Below are positions 1 through 7,025 of a DNA stretch of 7,984 nt, piece after piece. Both the position numbers and the translations under genes were made by a program. The DNA comes from Candidatus Vogelbacteria bacterium. GTDB taxonomy: Bacteria; Patescibacteriota; Minisyncoccia; Phycocordibacterales; XYD1-FULL-46-19. The stretch is from NCBI GenBank assembly GCA_026395035.1, contig JAPLZN010000026.1, forward strand, positions 1-7,984, written 5' to 3'. How positions within the stretch are numbered: the first letter of the stretch is position 1; the number at the start of each line of letters is the position of its first letter. The notes beneath the pieces were generated by a model. That model had not been told where the DNA came from. It worked only from the letters and a program-made list of their open reading frames with translations, and did no database searches.

Positions 1-248
1 TCCACCACTTTTTGTTTGTATTCTTTGGACAAATCCAGGGTTAAAAAAGGAATACCCAAATGGGCGGCTACCCGCATCGCGTCGCGTCGTTCATCCCGCC
101 AACCACAATCATAGCCGGCCGGCTCCCAGGCCTTAATAAAAACACCCACGACCGAATAGCCCTGCTCTTTCAACAGGGCAGCCGAAACGGAGGAATCTAC
201 CCCGCCCGACATGCCAACATATACCAATTTACCGTTATTTTTAGGCAT
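1..248 (-). CDS. mnmA: tRNA-specific 2-thiouridylase MnmA, N-terminal part (runs off the window)
   Basis: Reading from the ATG at 248, the 82 visible codons begin MPKNNGKLVYVGMSGGVDSS. SGGVDSS (residues 14-20) is the ATP-pyrophosphatase PP-loop that adenylates the target uridine. It is followed by the family pattern 'AALLKEQGYSVVGVFIKAWEP', then 'RRDAMRVAAHLGIPFLTLDLSKEYK'. MnmA thiolates U34 of tRNA Lys, Glu and Gln in the cytoplasm, taking sulfur from a persulfide carrier. Both catalytic cysteines and the tRNA-binding C-terminal domains would lie beyond base 1, so integrity cannot be judged. The segment after WEP is short compared with E. coli MnmA. It is the last gene of the minus-strand series, 152 bases after mltG. 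No Shine-Dalgarno precedes the ATG (upstream bases TTAGAAAACAAA). Identity is secure from the motif order; other PP-loop enzymes lack the VFIKxWEP context. Confidence 0.93.
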   Translation of the reverse strand, partial: MPKNNGKLVYVGMSGGVDSSVSAALLKEQGYSVVGVFIKAWEPAGYDCGWRDERRDAMRVAAHLGIPFLTLDLSKEYKQKVV

Positions 249-259
249 TTTGTTTTCTA

Positions 260-288
260 ACCATACAATAAATAGAAAGATCGGGCAA
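260..288 (-). promoter_or_regulatory. weak candidate promoter for mnmA
   Basis: On the minus strand, TTGCCC (288-283, 4/6 match to -35) is followed after 17 bases by TATGGT (265-260, 4/6 match to -10). Initiation about seven bases downstream would leave only a few bases before the mnmA ATG at 248, an almost leaderless message. Both boxes are degenerate, so mnmA may equally be read through from mltG. Confidence 0.25.
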
Positions 289-344
289 GAAAAAAACCCG
301 CCACAAACAAAAGCAGGGGTAATTAAATAATTAAGAGTTAGGAG

Positions 345-371
345 TGATGAATGAAGAATGCCGATTCATCA
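345..371. repeat. short inverted repeat between mltG and mnmA
   Basis: TGATGAAT (345-352) and ATTCATCA (364-371) are perfect 8-base inverted arms with an 11-base loop. The surrounding bases (about 320-395) are low-complexity, made of TTAAG/GATGA/CATCA-like words, and resemble the dispersed mini-repeats elsewhere in the window. No T-run follows on the minus strand, so a rho-independent terminator for mltG is not supported. Nothing else is seen in the 249-400 gap apart from the weak promoter. Confidence 0.35.
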
Positions 372-400
372 TCAGCTCACTCATCATTTACCATTAAGCG

Positions 401-1492
401 CTATGACCCTAAGTGTTTCGAGCGATTGTCCATGTGCTGTTTATAGGTTTTGGCGTAATACATATTCCCGCTCCGATCAGAAAGATAATACAAATCATCG
501 GTTTTTGTCGGTTCCAGCGCCGCCAAGATTGAATCGAGACCCGGACTACCGATGGCTCCGGGCGGCAAACCTTTATAACGATAGGTATTATACGGCGAAT
601 CGAACTGCAAGTCTTTTTGGGTCAATTGAAGACTGTATTTACCCATAATATACGGAAAAACGACATCCACCTGCAACTTCATCCCTTTCCTGATCCGATT
701 CCACAAAATCCCCGAAATGATTCGCCGAGACTCGGCGGTCCGCGCCTCCAACTCGATGATCGAGGCCATCGTAATAATCTCATCACGCGAGTGTCCGGAC
801 CGGCCAATCTGACTCTCCAGTGGCAAGAGTTTTTGGTCGAAATTGGCAGACATCATCCTGACGATATCCTGCTCATCATCCATCGGCCGGATCAAATAAG
901 TATCCGGGAACAGTCTACCCTCCAGTCCGTTAGCCGCTTCGATGAATTTCTCCCGTTCAAAAGTCGGCAAACTTTTGTCGAGCAGTTCCGCCACCTCGCG
1001 TACACTATGACCCTCGTAAATTGTTACCCTGGTCGGATCAATGCCGTACACTCCGCGCGCCAACCGTTCATAAACATTAATCACTCCGGCCGACCGTTCG
1101 AATTTGTAATCGCCAGCGACCACCTTGTCACCGCCACCAAGTCGCGCCAAGATTTTAAATATCGTCGGGTATTTGATCAACCGGTTCTCATACAAACCGG
1201 TGGCGACGCTTGATACCGTGCTCCCTTTGCGGATCCGAACAATCGTCCCAGCGGGAAAGTCAATCGGGGCCGAGAAAAACGCCAGATAGAGTCCGGTGAG
1301 CCACAACAAGACGGCCGCCGACCCCGCCCAAATCGCTTTCCAGTGCGGAGTAGCGTTTTTTAGATGCCGATGTTGCCAATCAGCAAAGTCATCCTCGGCC
1401 TCCAGGGCAGCCGCTTTTAAACAGCTGCCAACGCTGGAACAAACGCGGGTAAATTTGGAACGAGGTATTTCCGGTACTTTTGGTGCGAGCAT
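401..1492 (-). CDS. mltG: endolytic murein transglycosylase MltG (YceG-like)
   Basis: This 363-residue inner-membrane enzyme cleaves nascent peptidoglycan glycan strands and so sets chain length. Residues 1-52 are a cytoplasmic tail, about 53-73 (AIWAGSAAVLLWLTGLYLAFF) form one membrane helix, and the rest is extracytoplasmic. A LysM-like region follows at about 82-130. The YceG catalytic domain shows EGRLFPDTY (191-199), MASIIELEA with the expected catalytic Glu247, GILWNRIRKGMKLQVD, and SPYNTYRYKGLPPGAIGSPGLDSILAALEP, and ends in the usual Tyr/His-rich 'YYAKTYKQH'. Length is normal for the family. The usual 'LQSDPTVxY' reads LQVDVVFPY, a mild divergence. The ATG at 1492 is the first in frame and keeps the tail and membrane helix intact, but no Shine-Dalgarno is visible. 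It has its own promoter overlapping the end of the upstream membrane-protein gene. Confidence 0.95.
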   Translation of the reverse strand: MLAPKVPEIPRSKFTRVCSSVGSCLKAAALEAEDDFADWQHRHLKNATPHWKAIWAGSAAVLLWLTGLYLAFFSAPIDFPAGTIVRIRKGSTVSSVATGLYENRLIKYPTIFKILARLGGGDKVVAGDYKFERSAGVINVYERLARGVYGIDPTRVTIYEGHSVREVAELLDKSLPTFEREKFIEAANGLEGRLFPDTYLIRPMDDEQDIVRMMSANFDQKLLPLESQIGRSGHSRDEIITMASIIELEARTAESRRIISGILWNRIRKGMKLQVDVVFPYIMGKYSLQLTQKDLQFDSPYNTYRYKGLPPGAIGSPGLDSILAALEPTKTDDLYYLSDRSGNMYYAKTYKQHMDNRSKHLGS

Positions 1493-1516
1493 ATTAAACC
1501 AGATAACTAGCTATAA

Positions 1517-1545
1517 ATTATAGACAAACAGCTTATATCGGTAAA
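1517..1545 (-). promoter_or_regulatory. promoter for mltG
   Basis: On the minus strand a perfect TATAAT (1522-1517) lies 17 bases downstream of TTTACC (1545-1540, 4/6 match to TTGACA). Transcription would begin near 1510, giving a leader of about 18 bases before the mltG ATG at 1492. The -35 box lies inside the last codons of the upstream gene, whose stop is at 1535-1533, so mltG can be transcribed separately although the genes are only 40 bases apart. Confidence 0.5.
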
Positions 1546-2774
1546 TTGGGAGGTGGTTCCCCGCGCTTAGAAGCAATGCGTTCAAGAGTTGGCGTGGTCG
1601 CGACCAGGCCAGGGAAATGATAAATCGTCGCCAATTCTTCGGTGTTCAGAATAAACATCGGCACCCCCATGGCCGGCGGATAAAAGAAAGCGCGCCGACG
1701 ATAGTTTTCAAGCATTTTCTTTTTACGATAGGCCAAGCGCTTGCCCCTGAAATCTTGCCAGGGGTAATCGAAGCTGGTCCAAATACCAAACTTGAAACCA
1801 TTCAAATTTTCCGAACCATACTGTTTATTGCAGTTGATCATTCGGCCGATATTCGTCCCGACGAAATTTTCCGTGCGTGCCAAATACAAGACCCGATAAG
1901 CGGTATCGAAACCGAATTTGTTCATACTGCGTTCGACCGCCTCGAGCTTTTCCCGTTCGCCCGGCGACAAGCGAAACGCTCCAAAACCCTTATCGTCAGT
2001 AGTTCCCTGGCCCGAGAGTTTCTTCACGACTTCCGCCCCTTGATCTTTCCACGACTGAGTCCCGAACCAGGTACCCGGTTTATGATAGCGATCGCGCGCC
2101 GCCGTAATCCCGATCTGAAACCAAGCCTGCTCGCCCGGACCCAAAGAGCCCAAAAATTCGAGCACCGAAGTTAACGGATCAACCTTGAACTCTTCTTTCG
2201 GATCCTTATCCAGACCGTAGTCAACATAAGTTTTGATCGGATAGGCATCGTCCTTGGTTAACTTGAATTCCATGCCAAAAAAGTCCCAACCGCTGTCCGG
2301 CACGCCGATCGGCACCTTATCGGTATAATCGTCAGCCGAAGTAACCTCGACACCGGGATATTGGGAGTAGATTTGTGATTCGATCAGATTCTTGTATTTG
2401 ATTTCACTACGAATATAGAAATGAATGTCGCCGGCAAATGAAGCCATTTCCAGTGAGAACCAGGAACGGACTCGACCACCGACATACTGCTCAATGAGGG
2501 AACCTTCGGTCGGCTGATGGATTTGGGACAGTACTACCTCCATCGCTTTGGGCGACTTACTGATCTCTTTGGGCATTTTTATTTCCAGCAGAGACCACTT
2601 GAGATTTTTGATCCATTTTGCCCGAATATAAGTCCGATACATAATCCAAGTAAAATAGGCGATCAGAAATGGGTACCACCAAATCGCTAACTTGAACAAG
2701 TAGATCCAAAGAAAAAATACCGGATTTTGAAAAAAAACAGACGCCTCCGTAACCATGAGTATATGATACAACAT
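1533..2774 (-). CDS. membrane-anchored protein of unknown function, CPR-type, possibly conjugation/secretion related
   Basis: A 413-residue protein whose function I cannot assign. Residues about 18-46 are strongly hydrophobic and aromatic (FFLWIYLFKLAIWWYPFLIAYFTWIMY), long enough for one long or two short membrane helices, followed by a basic stop-transfer segment (YIRAKWIKNLKW). The remainder is soluble alpha/beta-like sequence without catalytic motifs I recognise. No Walker A or B motif is present. The C-terminus (376-413), NTEELATIYHFPG then TPTLER and KRGEPPPNLPI, is a pattern I associate from memory with CPR proteins encoded near VirD4/TraG-like or HerA-like ATPases; no such ATPase is in this window. 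The start may be Met7 (ATG at 2756) rather than 2774; neither has a Shine-Dalgarno. Upstream lies a hairpin-bearing repeat, and downstream is mltG after 40 bases. Confidence 0.8.
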   Translation of the reverse strand: MLYHILMVTEASVFFQNPVFFLWIYLFKLAIWWYPFLIAYFTWIMYRTYIRAKWIKNLKWSLLEIKMPKEISKSPKAMEVVLSQIHQPTEGSLIEQYVGGRVRSWFSLEMASFAGDIHFYIRSEIKYKNLIESQIYSQYPGVEVTSADDYTDKVPIGVPDSGWDFFGMEFKLTKDDAYPIKTYVDYGLDKDPKEEFKVDPLTSVLEFLGSLGPGEQAWFQIGITAARDRYHKPGTWFGTQSWKDQGAEVVKKLSGQGTTDDKGFGAFRLSPGEREKLEAVERSMNKFGFDTAYRVLYLARTENFVGTNIGRMINCNKQYGSENLNGFKFGIWTSFDYPWQDFRGKRLAYRKKKMLENYRRRAFFYPPAMGVPMFILNTEELATIYHFPGLVATTPTLERIASKRGEPPPNLPI

Positions 2775-2841
2775 TTAATAAGAACAGGCGATAAGTAAAC
2801 AGGGAAGAATGTGGAGAACCCAGAATGCCGCTTTCAGCTGT

Positions 2842-2939
2842 CAGCTTTTCGCTTTCAGCTAAAAAGGCACGGAGTAATTCCAAAATAAACGGCGAACGCC
2901 GTTTATTTTGGAAAGCTAAAAGCAGAAAGCGATAAGCTG
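2842..2939. repeat. nested inverted-repeat element between the sigma4/HARE gene and the membrane-protein gene
   Basis: Two layers of dyad symmetry are visible. The outer arms, 2842-2860 and 2921-2939 (19 bases each), are inverted copies agreeing at 17 of 19 positions (CAGCTTTTCGCTTTCAGCT against CAGCTTATCGCTTTCTGCT). Inside them is a perfect 17-bp hairpin at 2878-2913. The arms are made of a degenerate GCTTT-containing word that also occurs inside leuS at 6396-6429. The architecture suggests a small non-coding mobile or REP-like unit. No transposase is present and no target-site duplication was identified. Confidence 0.7.
2878..2913. terminator. perfect 17-bp hairpin, probable (bidirectional) terminator
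   Basis: The left arm 2878-2894 and right arm 2897-2913 are exact reverse complements separated by only two bases (AA on the plus strand, TT on the minus). The stem top is a GC-rich CGGCG/CGCCG core, and its base is AAAATAAA on one side and TTTATTTT on the other. A shorter stem on the core would therefore be followed by a U-rich tract in either direction. It lies 37 bases past the stop of the sigma4/HARE gene (2952-2950) and before the next gene, the right place to end that transcript. The AA loop is tight, so the real fold may open a base pair. Confidence 0.6.
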
Positions 2940-2949
2940 TAAGCGGTAA

Positions 2950-3984
2950 TTAGACCGCCGCGTACTTACCCGTCTTGTCCTTACGAAAATATTTCGGATT
3001 CTGCAAGTTTACAACGATGGTATTTTCTTTGACATGGCGCTCTTTCAGTACTTTCGAAACAACCTCTTCGCGCGACAGCGGACCATCTTTGGCCAAAATT
3101 GAACGGATCACATCAGCAACAATACCCTTGGTATAGCCCCATTCGGCCAACGCGTATAGACCGCGGCCCACCAAAACGAACCGTTTATCTTTAATCAATT
3201 CATTGTGACAAGTCGCCGGATGAGCCTTTTTGCCGAAAGTATTAGTAATCGCCTTGGCAACTTCCACGAAATGCATCGGCGAGCCGTTTTGCCGGATAAC
3301 CAGATAGGCATAGTCGCGGATCCCGCGCATTTTAACATTCGGAGATTTTACCAACCCCCATTCCCCCAACGGATTCTGTCCGATGCTCTTGGAGATAGTC
3401 AGCCACTTCTTGGCAAAAGCCCGAGTCTTGTCGTCGGTGGTAATTTCGTTTAATTCCGTCAAAAAGCGATTGATCAATTCCGGCTCGGAAACCAGATCAT
3501 TTTCGGTAAAATTCTGACAAAGATTTTTAATCGAATTGTGCACCTTGTCAGCCAATTCGCGATTGACCGTCCAGCGATGATGAAAATCATCATCTTCTTT
3601 CAGTTTGAAAAATACATCCGACAAGACCAACATGAAGTGAACATGATTCTGGGTACTTTTTTCCTTGGAAACACTATCCAGGAAATCATACTCGTGGACC
3701 ACGCCACCGTCACTGTCCATAAGCGCCTTGAGTTCGGTAAAAAATTCATCCGCCTTCGGATAGTTTTCCGATTTTTTGATCGAGTTTATGGCGAAATTTT
3801 CGATCTGGCGAACTCGTTCACGCGTAATCTTATACTCCGTACCGATTGCTTCCAGGGTCATCCGTTCGGGATTTTTACCCAAACCGTAGCGTTTGATGAT
3901 AATATCGCGGGCACGGTCAGAAAGCGGCGCGAGCAGCTTCTTTACCACCTCCTTCGGCTTGAAATTGAGTATATCTTTTGCCAT
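2950..3984 (-). CDS. transcription regulator: sigma-70 region 4 fused to HARE-HTH
   Basis: A 344-residue DNA-binding protein. Residues about 20-72 match sigma-70 region 4: LSDRARDIIIKRYGL, then the helix-turn-helix TLEAIGTEYKITRERVRQIE, where RERVRQIE is the recognition helix that in true sigma factors reads the -35 box. There is no region 2, so it is not a complete sigma factor. Residues 73-220 are a middle segment I cannot assign. Residues about 222-285 (MHFVEVAKAI...HPATCHNELIKDKRFVLVGRGLYALAEWGY) fit the HARE-HTH winged-helix domain also found in the RNA polymerase delta subunit. Residues 287-344 look like a second winged helix (VIRSILAKDGPLSREEVVSKVL). It probably binds promoter DNA and/or RNA polymerase as an accessory regulator; that role is inferred from domains. 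It has its own candidate promoter upstream and a strong hairpin downstream, so it is probably monocistronic. No Shine-Dalgarno precedes the ATG. Confidence 0.85.
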   Translation of the reverse strand: MAKDILNFKPKEVVKKLLAPLSDRARDIIIKRYGLGKNPERMTLEAIGTEYKITRERVRQIENFAINSIKKSENYPKADEFFTELKALMDSDGGVVHEYDFLDSVSKEKSTQNHVHFMLVLSDVFFKLKEDDDFHHRWTVNRELADKVHNSIKNLCQNFTENDLVSEPELINRFLTELNEITTDDKTRAFAKKWLTISKSIGQNPLGEWGLVKSPNVKMRGIRDYAYLVIRQNGSPMHFVEVAKAITNTFGKKAHPATCHNELIKDKRFVLVGRGLYALAEWGYTKGIVADVIRSILAKDGPLSREEVVSKVLKERHVKENTIVVNLQNPKYFRKDKTGKYAAV

Positions 3985-4017
3985 AAACTTATTTGTTTCT
4001 TTTAATAGTATGCCTTA

Positions 4018-4046
4018 TTTGTATCATCTTTTGATATTTAAGTCAA
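4018..4046 (-). promoter_or_regulatory. candidate promoter for the sigma4/HARE gene
   Basis: On the minus strand, TTGACT (4046-4041, 5/6 match to -35) is followed after 17 bases by TACAAA (4023-4018, 4/6). The -10 box is preceded by TGA, forming an extended -10 (TGnTACAAA). Predicted start near 4011 would give a leader of about 27 bases to the ATG at 3984. It lies between the MITE-like element and the gene. Confidence 0.45.
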
Positions 4047-4158
4047 CCCCGTTGTCAATACATCTAAAATGTGGCCTAAAACATAAAGATTTCATCATAT
4101 CGCAACACTTATCCCCTTTTGTAATACTCTCCCCTGACTGGGATGTCAACCCTTGCAT

Positions 4159-4243
4159 TGTCATTCCGGGCTTGACCCGGAATCCAGGTTCACCCTGGAA
4201 ATAGTGGTTTAACTGGAATCCCGGGTGGGGCAACGGGGTGACA
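4159..4243. repeat. 85-bp MITE-like palindromic dispersed element
   Basis: The ends form imperfect inverted repeats: TGTCATTCCGGG...CCCGGAATCCAG on the left, and on the right a segment whose reverse complement reads TGTCACCCCG...CCCGGGATTCCAG. Within the left half are two perfect small palindromes: ATTCCGGG/CCCGGAAT (4163-4170 and 4176-4183, loop CTTGA) and CCAGG/CCTGG (4184-4188 and 4194-4198). The core 'GTCATTCCGGGCTTGACCCGGAATCC' type is a widely dispersed extragenic palindrome in many bacterial genomes; its spurious translation 'VIPGLTRNPG' is familiar. The G+C content stands out from the AT-rich surroundings. It fills much of the 291-base gap between leuS and the sigma4/HARE gene and encodes nothing. 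It could also slow or terminate leuS transcription. Confidence 0.75.
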
Positions 4244-5552
4244 CGGGGAAGCATTTTGTAATTCAAAGTAAACAATTACACCACAAAACTAATCAGTCGA
4301 TCCGGCACATAAACCACTTTTTTGACAGTCTGCTCCCCTACCCATTTCTGAACAACCGGACGAGCCAGCGCCAATTTTTCCACTTCCGCTTGCGACAACC
4401 CGGCCGTAACCTCAAACGAATCTCGCGCTTTGCCATTTACCTGCACAGCAATCGTCACCGTCCCACCGGTCAATTTGGCTTCGTCAAAAGTCGGCCACGC
4501 TTCCAGATGAATGGATGTCTGGTGCCCCAAATTCGCCCACAATTCTTCGGTAATGTGCGGAGCAAACGGCGCCAGGATTTTCAGGAATGATTCAAAAGCT
4601 TCGGTCGGCACAGAGTTTAAACCGTCCAATTCGTTGGCTAACATCATCATGGAAGAGACAGCGGTATTAAAATCAAAACTGGCGATATCGGCACCCACTT
4701 TTTTGATCGTTTGATGTAAAAGCTTTTCCGCTTCGGCCGGCAACTCTCCCGCGCCGGTTTTCTGTCCAATCCGCCATATTTTGTCCAAAAAGCGGCGCGA
4801 GCCCATCATACTTTCGGTGCTCCAGGTCACGCCCTGTCCAAACGGGCCCATAAACATCTCGTAGACACGCAAAGTATCGGCACCGTAGATATCAACGATC
4901 TCATCCGGGTTAATGACATTGCCCCAACGCTTGGACATCTTCCGGCCATCGGCCGCCGCAATCAGGCCAACCGTTTTCAGTTCCGTAAACGGCTCTAAAT
5001 AATTAACAACTCCAAGATCGTACAAGAATTTGTGCCAAAACCGGGCATAGATTAAGTGACGCGTCGCGTGTTCCATCCCGCCGACATACATATCCACCGG
5101 CGACCAGTATTTTTCTTTAGCCTTATCTACCAGAGCCTCGTTATTTTGCGGATCAATATAACGCAGATAATACCACGACGAACCGGCCCACTGGGGCATG
5201 GTGTTCGTTTCGCGCTTGCCCGCACCACTGCACTGGGGACACATAACATTCACCCACTCCTTAATATCAGCCAGCGGCGACTCGCCCGTCCCGGTCGGCT
5301 CGTAGCTTTTAACTTTCGGTAATTCCACCGGCAAATCCTGCTCGGGCACACCCACCACCCCGCATTTCTCGCAGTGGATGAGCGGGATCGGTTCACCCCA
5401 GTAGCGCTGACGAGAAAACACCCAATCACGCAGTTTGTATTTGGTCACCCATCTCCCGCCAACGGCTTCCGTGATCGACTTCATCGCCTCTTTGCTTTTC
5501 AGGCCATCAAATTTTCCGGAATTAACCAAAAGTCCCGAATCGATATAAACAT

Positions 5553-6018
5553 AGTCGTCATTATCCAGAATGTTTAAAATAAAATCTCCCTCGAACACGG
5601 TAAAGAATTCCTTCAGCTCATCCTTGGATTTCCAAACGACTTCGTGAATGACAGACTCCTTCTCATCAACCGGCTGACACTCATCGTTTTCTAAATCAAA
5701 AAAGACAAACTGGAAATGGGCATGACGATTCTGTTTTTTGACGCGATGATAGAAATAGGTATTAATAGCGACGGACGACTTTCTGATCAGTTTCAAATTT
5801 TTATACCCGGTTTCTTCTAGAACTTCCCTGCGGGCCGCTTCGGTTGGATCTTCGCCCTCTTCTATGCCCCCAGTAAAAAGTCCATGCATTATGAAGGATT
5901 TCCAACTATTGCACATATACTTGCCGTTCTTAGGGTTTCTAACCACTGCACAAACAGCATTTCTCTTTTCAAATGGTAATTCCATTCTTACGGCCCCCTC
6001 ACCCGAACTACCAACAAA
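5553..6018 (-). other. Nudix hydrolase domain inserted in the LeuRS editing (CP1) domain
   Basis: Between '...HLPIRHVIEPEF' and 'IDSGLLVNSGKFDGL', where LeuRS normally has a loop of about 20 residues, lie about 150 extra residues. They contain GGIEEGEDPTEAARREVLEETGY-type sequence (encoded at 5803-5871) that fits the Nudix box G-x5-E-x7-R-E-U-x-E-E-x-G-U at every fixed position, including the metal-binding REVLEE. Around it are typical Nudix-fold strands: RNAVCAVVRN before the box, AHFQFVFFDLEN and HEVVWKSKDEL after it. Nudix enzymes hydrolyse nucleoside diphosphates linked to another group, including nucleotides and caps; the substrate here is unknown. By hand count G+C is about 42% over 5581-6000, against roughly 57-58% in 5281-5460 and 6061-6180, consistent with separate origin. 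The reading frame is uninterrupted. Confidence 0.88.
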
Positions 6019-6287
6019 TTCCGGTTCAATGACATGCCTGATCGGTAGATGATATTTTTTCGCAAACTCCCAGTCGCGTTGGTCATGCGCCGGGACGGCC
6101 ATCACCGCGCCCGTGCCATAAGAGGCCAGAACATAATCGGCGATAAAGACCGGTACTTCTTCATTATTAGCCGGATTGATTGCCGTTATTCCTTCCAATT
6201 TTACGCCGGTTTTTTCCTTAGTGGCGGAAGTACGGTTTATATCAGTTTCTTTTTTCGCTTTTTCAATGTATTCTTGAACCTCGTCCC

Positions 6288-6320
6288 AATTTTTAATTTC
6301 TAATTTTAAATTTTTAATTA
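6288..6320. repeat. AT-rich mini-repeat inside leuS
   Basis: The plus strand reads as near-tandem AATTTTTAAT/TTCTAATTTTAAA/TTTTTAATTA words. In the leuS frame it encodes LIKNLKLEIKN, just after VVLAPEHE, where LeuRS has a variable linker. Low-complexity 'KNLKLEIKN' peptides of this kind are what such AT-rich dispersed repeats give when they land in genes. It keeps the frame and roughly the normal linker length. Confidence 0.4.
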
Positions 6321-6395
6321 GCTCGTGCTCCGGCGCCAGAACGACATAAGTTACGCCAAATAAAGTATCGGCTCGTGTCGTAAACACTGAGATAC

Positions 6396-6429
6396 CAGCT
6401 TTCTGCTTTTGGCTTTGAGCTTTCAGCTT
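6396..6429. repeat. GCTTT-type degenerate tandem repeat inside leuS
   Basis: The plus strand is a chain of degenerate 6-8 base units, CAGCTTT/CTGCTTTT/GGCTTT/GAGCTTT/CAGCTT. In the leuS frame it encodes KLKAQSQKQKAG, between EIEF and ISVFTTRADT at the entry to the CP1 domain. Its first 19 bases (6398-6416) differ at one position from the reverse complement of 2912-2930, the right side of the nested inverted repeat, so both belong to one repeat family. Confidence 0.6.
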
Positions 6430-6551
6430 AAATTCAATCTCCGCTCCTTCGGATCGGCCAATCCAATTCCTCTGCGCCACTTTGACCGGCTCCGGCCAAT
6501 TCAGGCCGTCCAAATCGGCTAACAAACGATCAGCATAATCGGTAATTTTAA

Positions 6552-7004
<453 letters not shown>

Positions 7005-7011
7005 TTTAATC

Positions 7012-7025
7012 CGTAATTCGTAATT
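7012..7025. repeat. two tandem copies of CGTAATT in the gap before leuS
   Basis: CGTAATT occurs twice in direct succession (7012-7018 and 7019-7025). The second copy supplies part of the stop codon of the membrane-protein gene (7026-7024), and the first lies just upstream of the leuS ATG. Translated in the leuS frame it gives 'NNYELRI', a peptide I know as a product of ATTACGA-type dispersed repeats in CPR genomes. Confidence 0.4.

Noticed and set aside
282..299. CGGG...CCCG around an A-rich loop as a terminator after mltG
   Set aside because: Only four base pairs with a loop of about ten; too weak to support.
617..1213. 198-codon open frame on the plus strand
   Set aside because: It is antisense to mltG, whose frame carries all the MltG motifs; the plus-strand translation is low in recognisable structure.
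1617..2174. 185-codon open frame on the plus strand
   Set aside because: Antisense shadow of the membrane-anchored protein gene; no domain, start signal or promoter supports it.
2557..2883. 108-codon minus-strand frame starting within the hairpin and running into the membrane-protein gene
   Set aside because: Its first residues (LLRAFLAESEKLTAESG) are translated repeat arms, and the rest is the real gene read out of frame.
3538..4005. 155-codon open frame on the plus strand
   Set aside because: Antisense to the sigma4/HARE gene, whose HTH motifs are clear.
4024..4275. 83-codon minus-strand frame downstream of leuS
   Set aside because: The peptide (GFRVKPGMTM and similar) is the spurious translation of the palindromic element at 4159-4243.
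4257..4280. TGTAATT/AATTACA inverted repeat at the leuS stop as a terminator
   Set aside because: Only 7 AT-rich base pairs with a 10-base loop, overlapping the stop codon and with no T-run on the minus strand.
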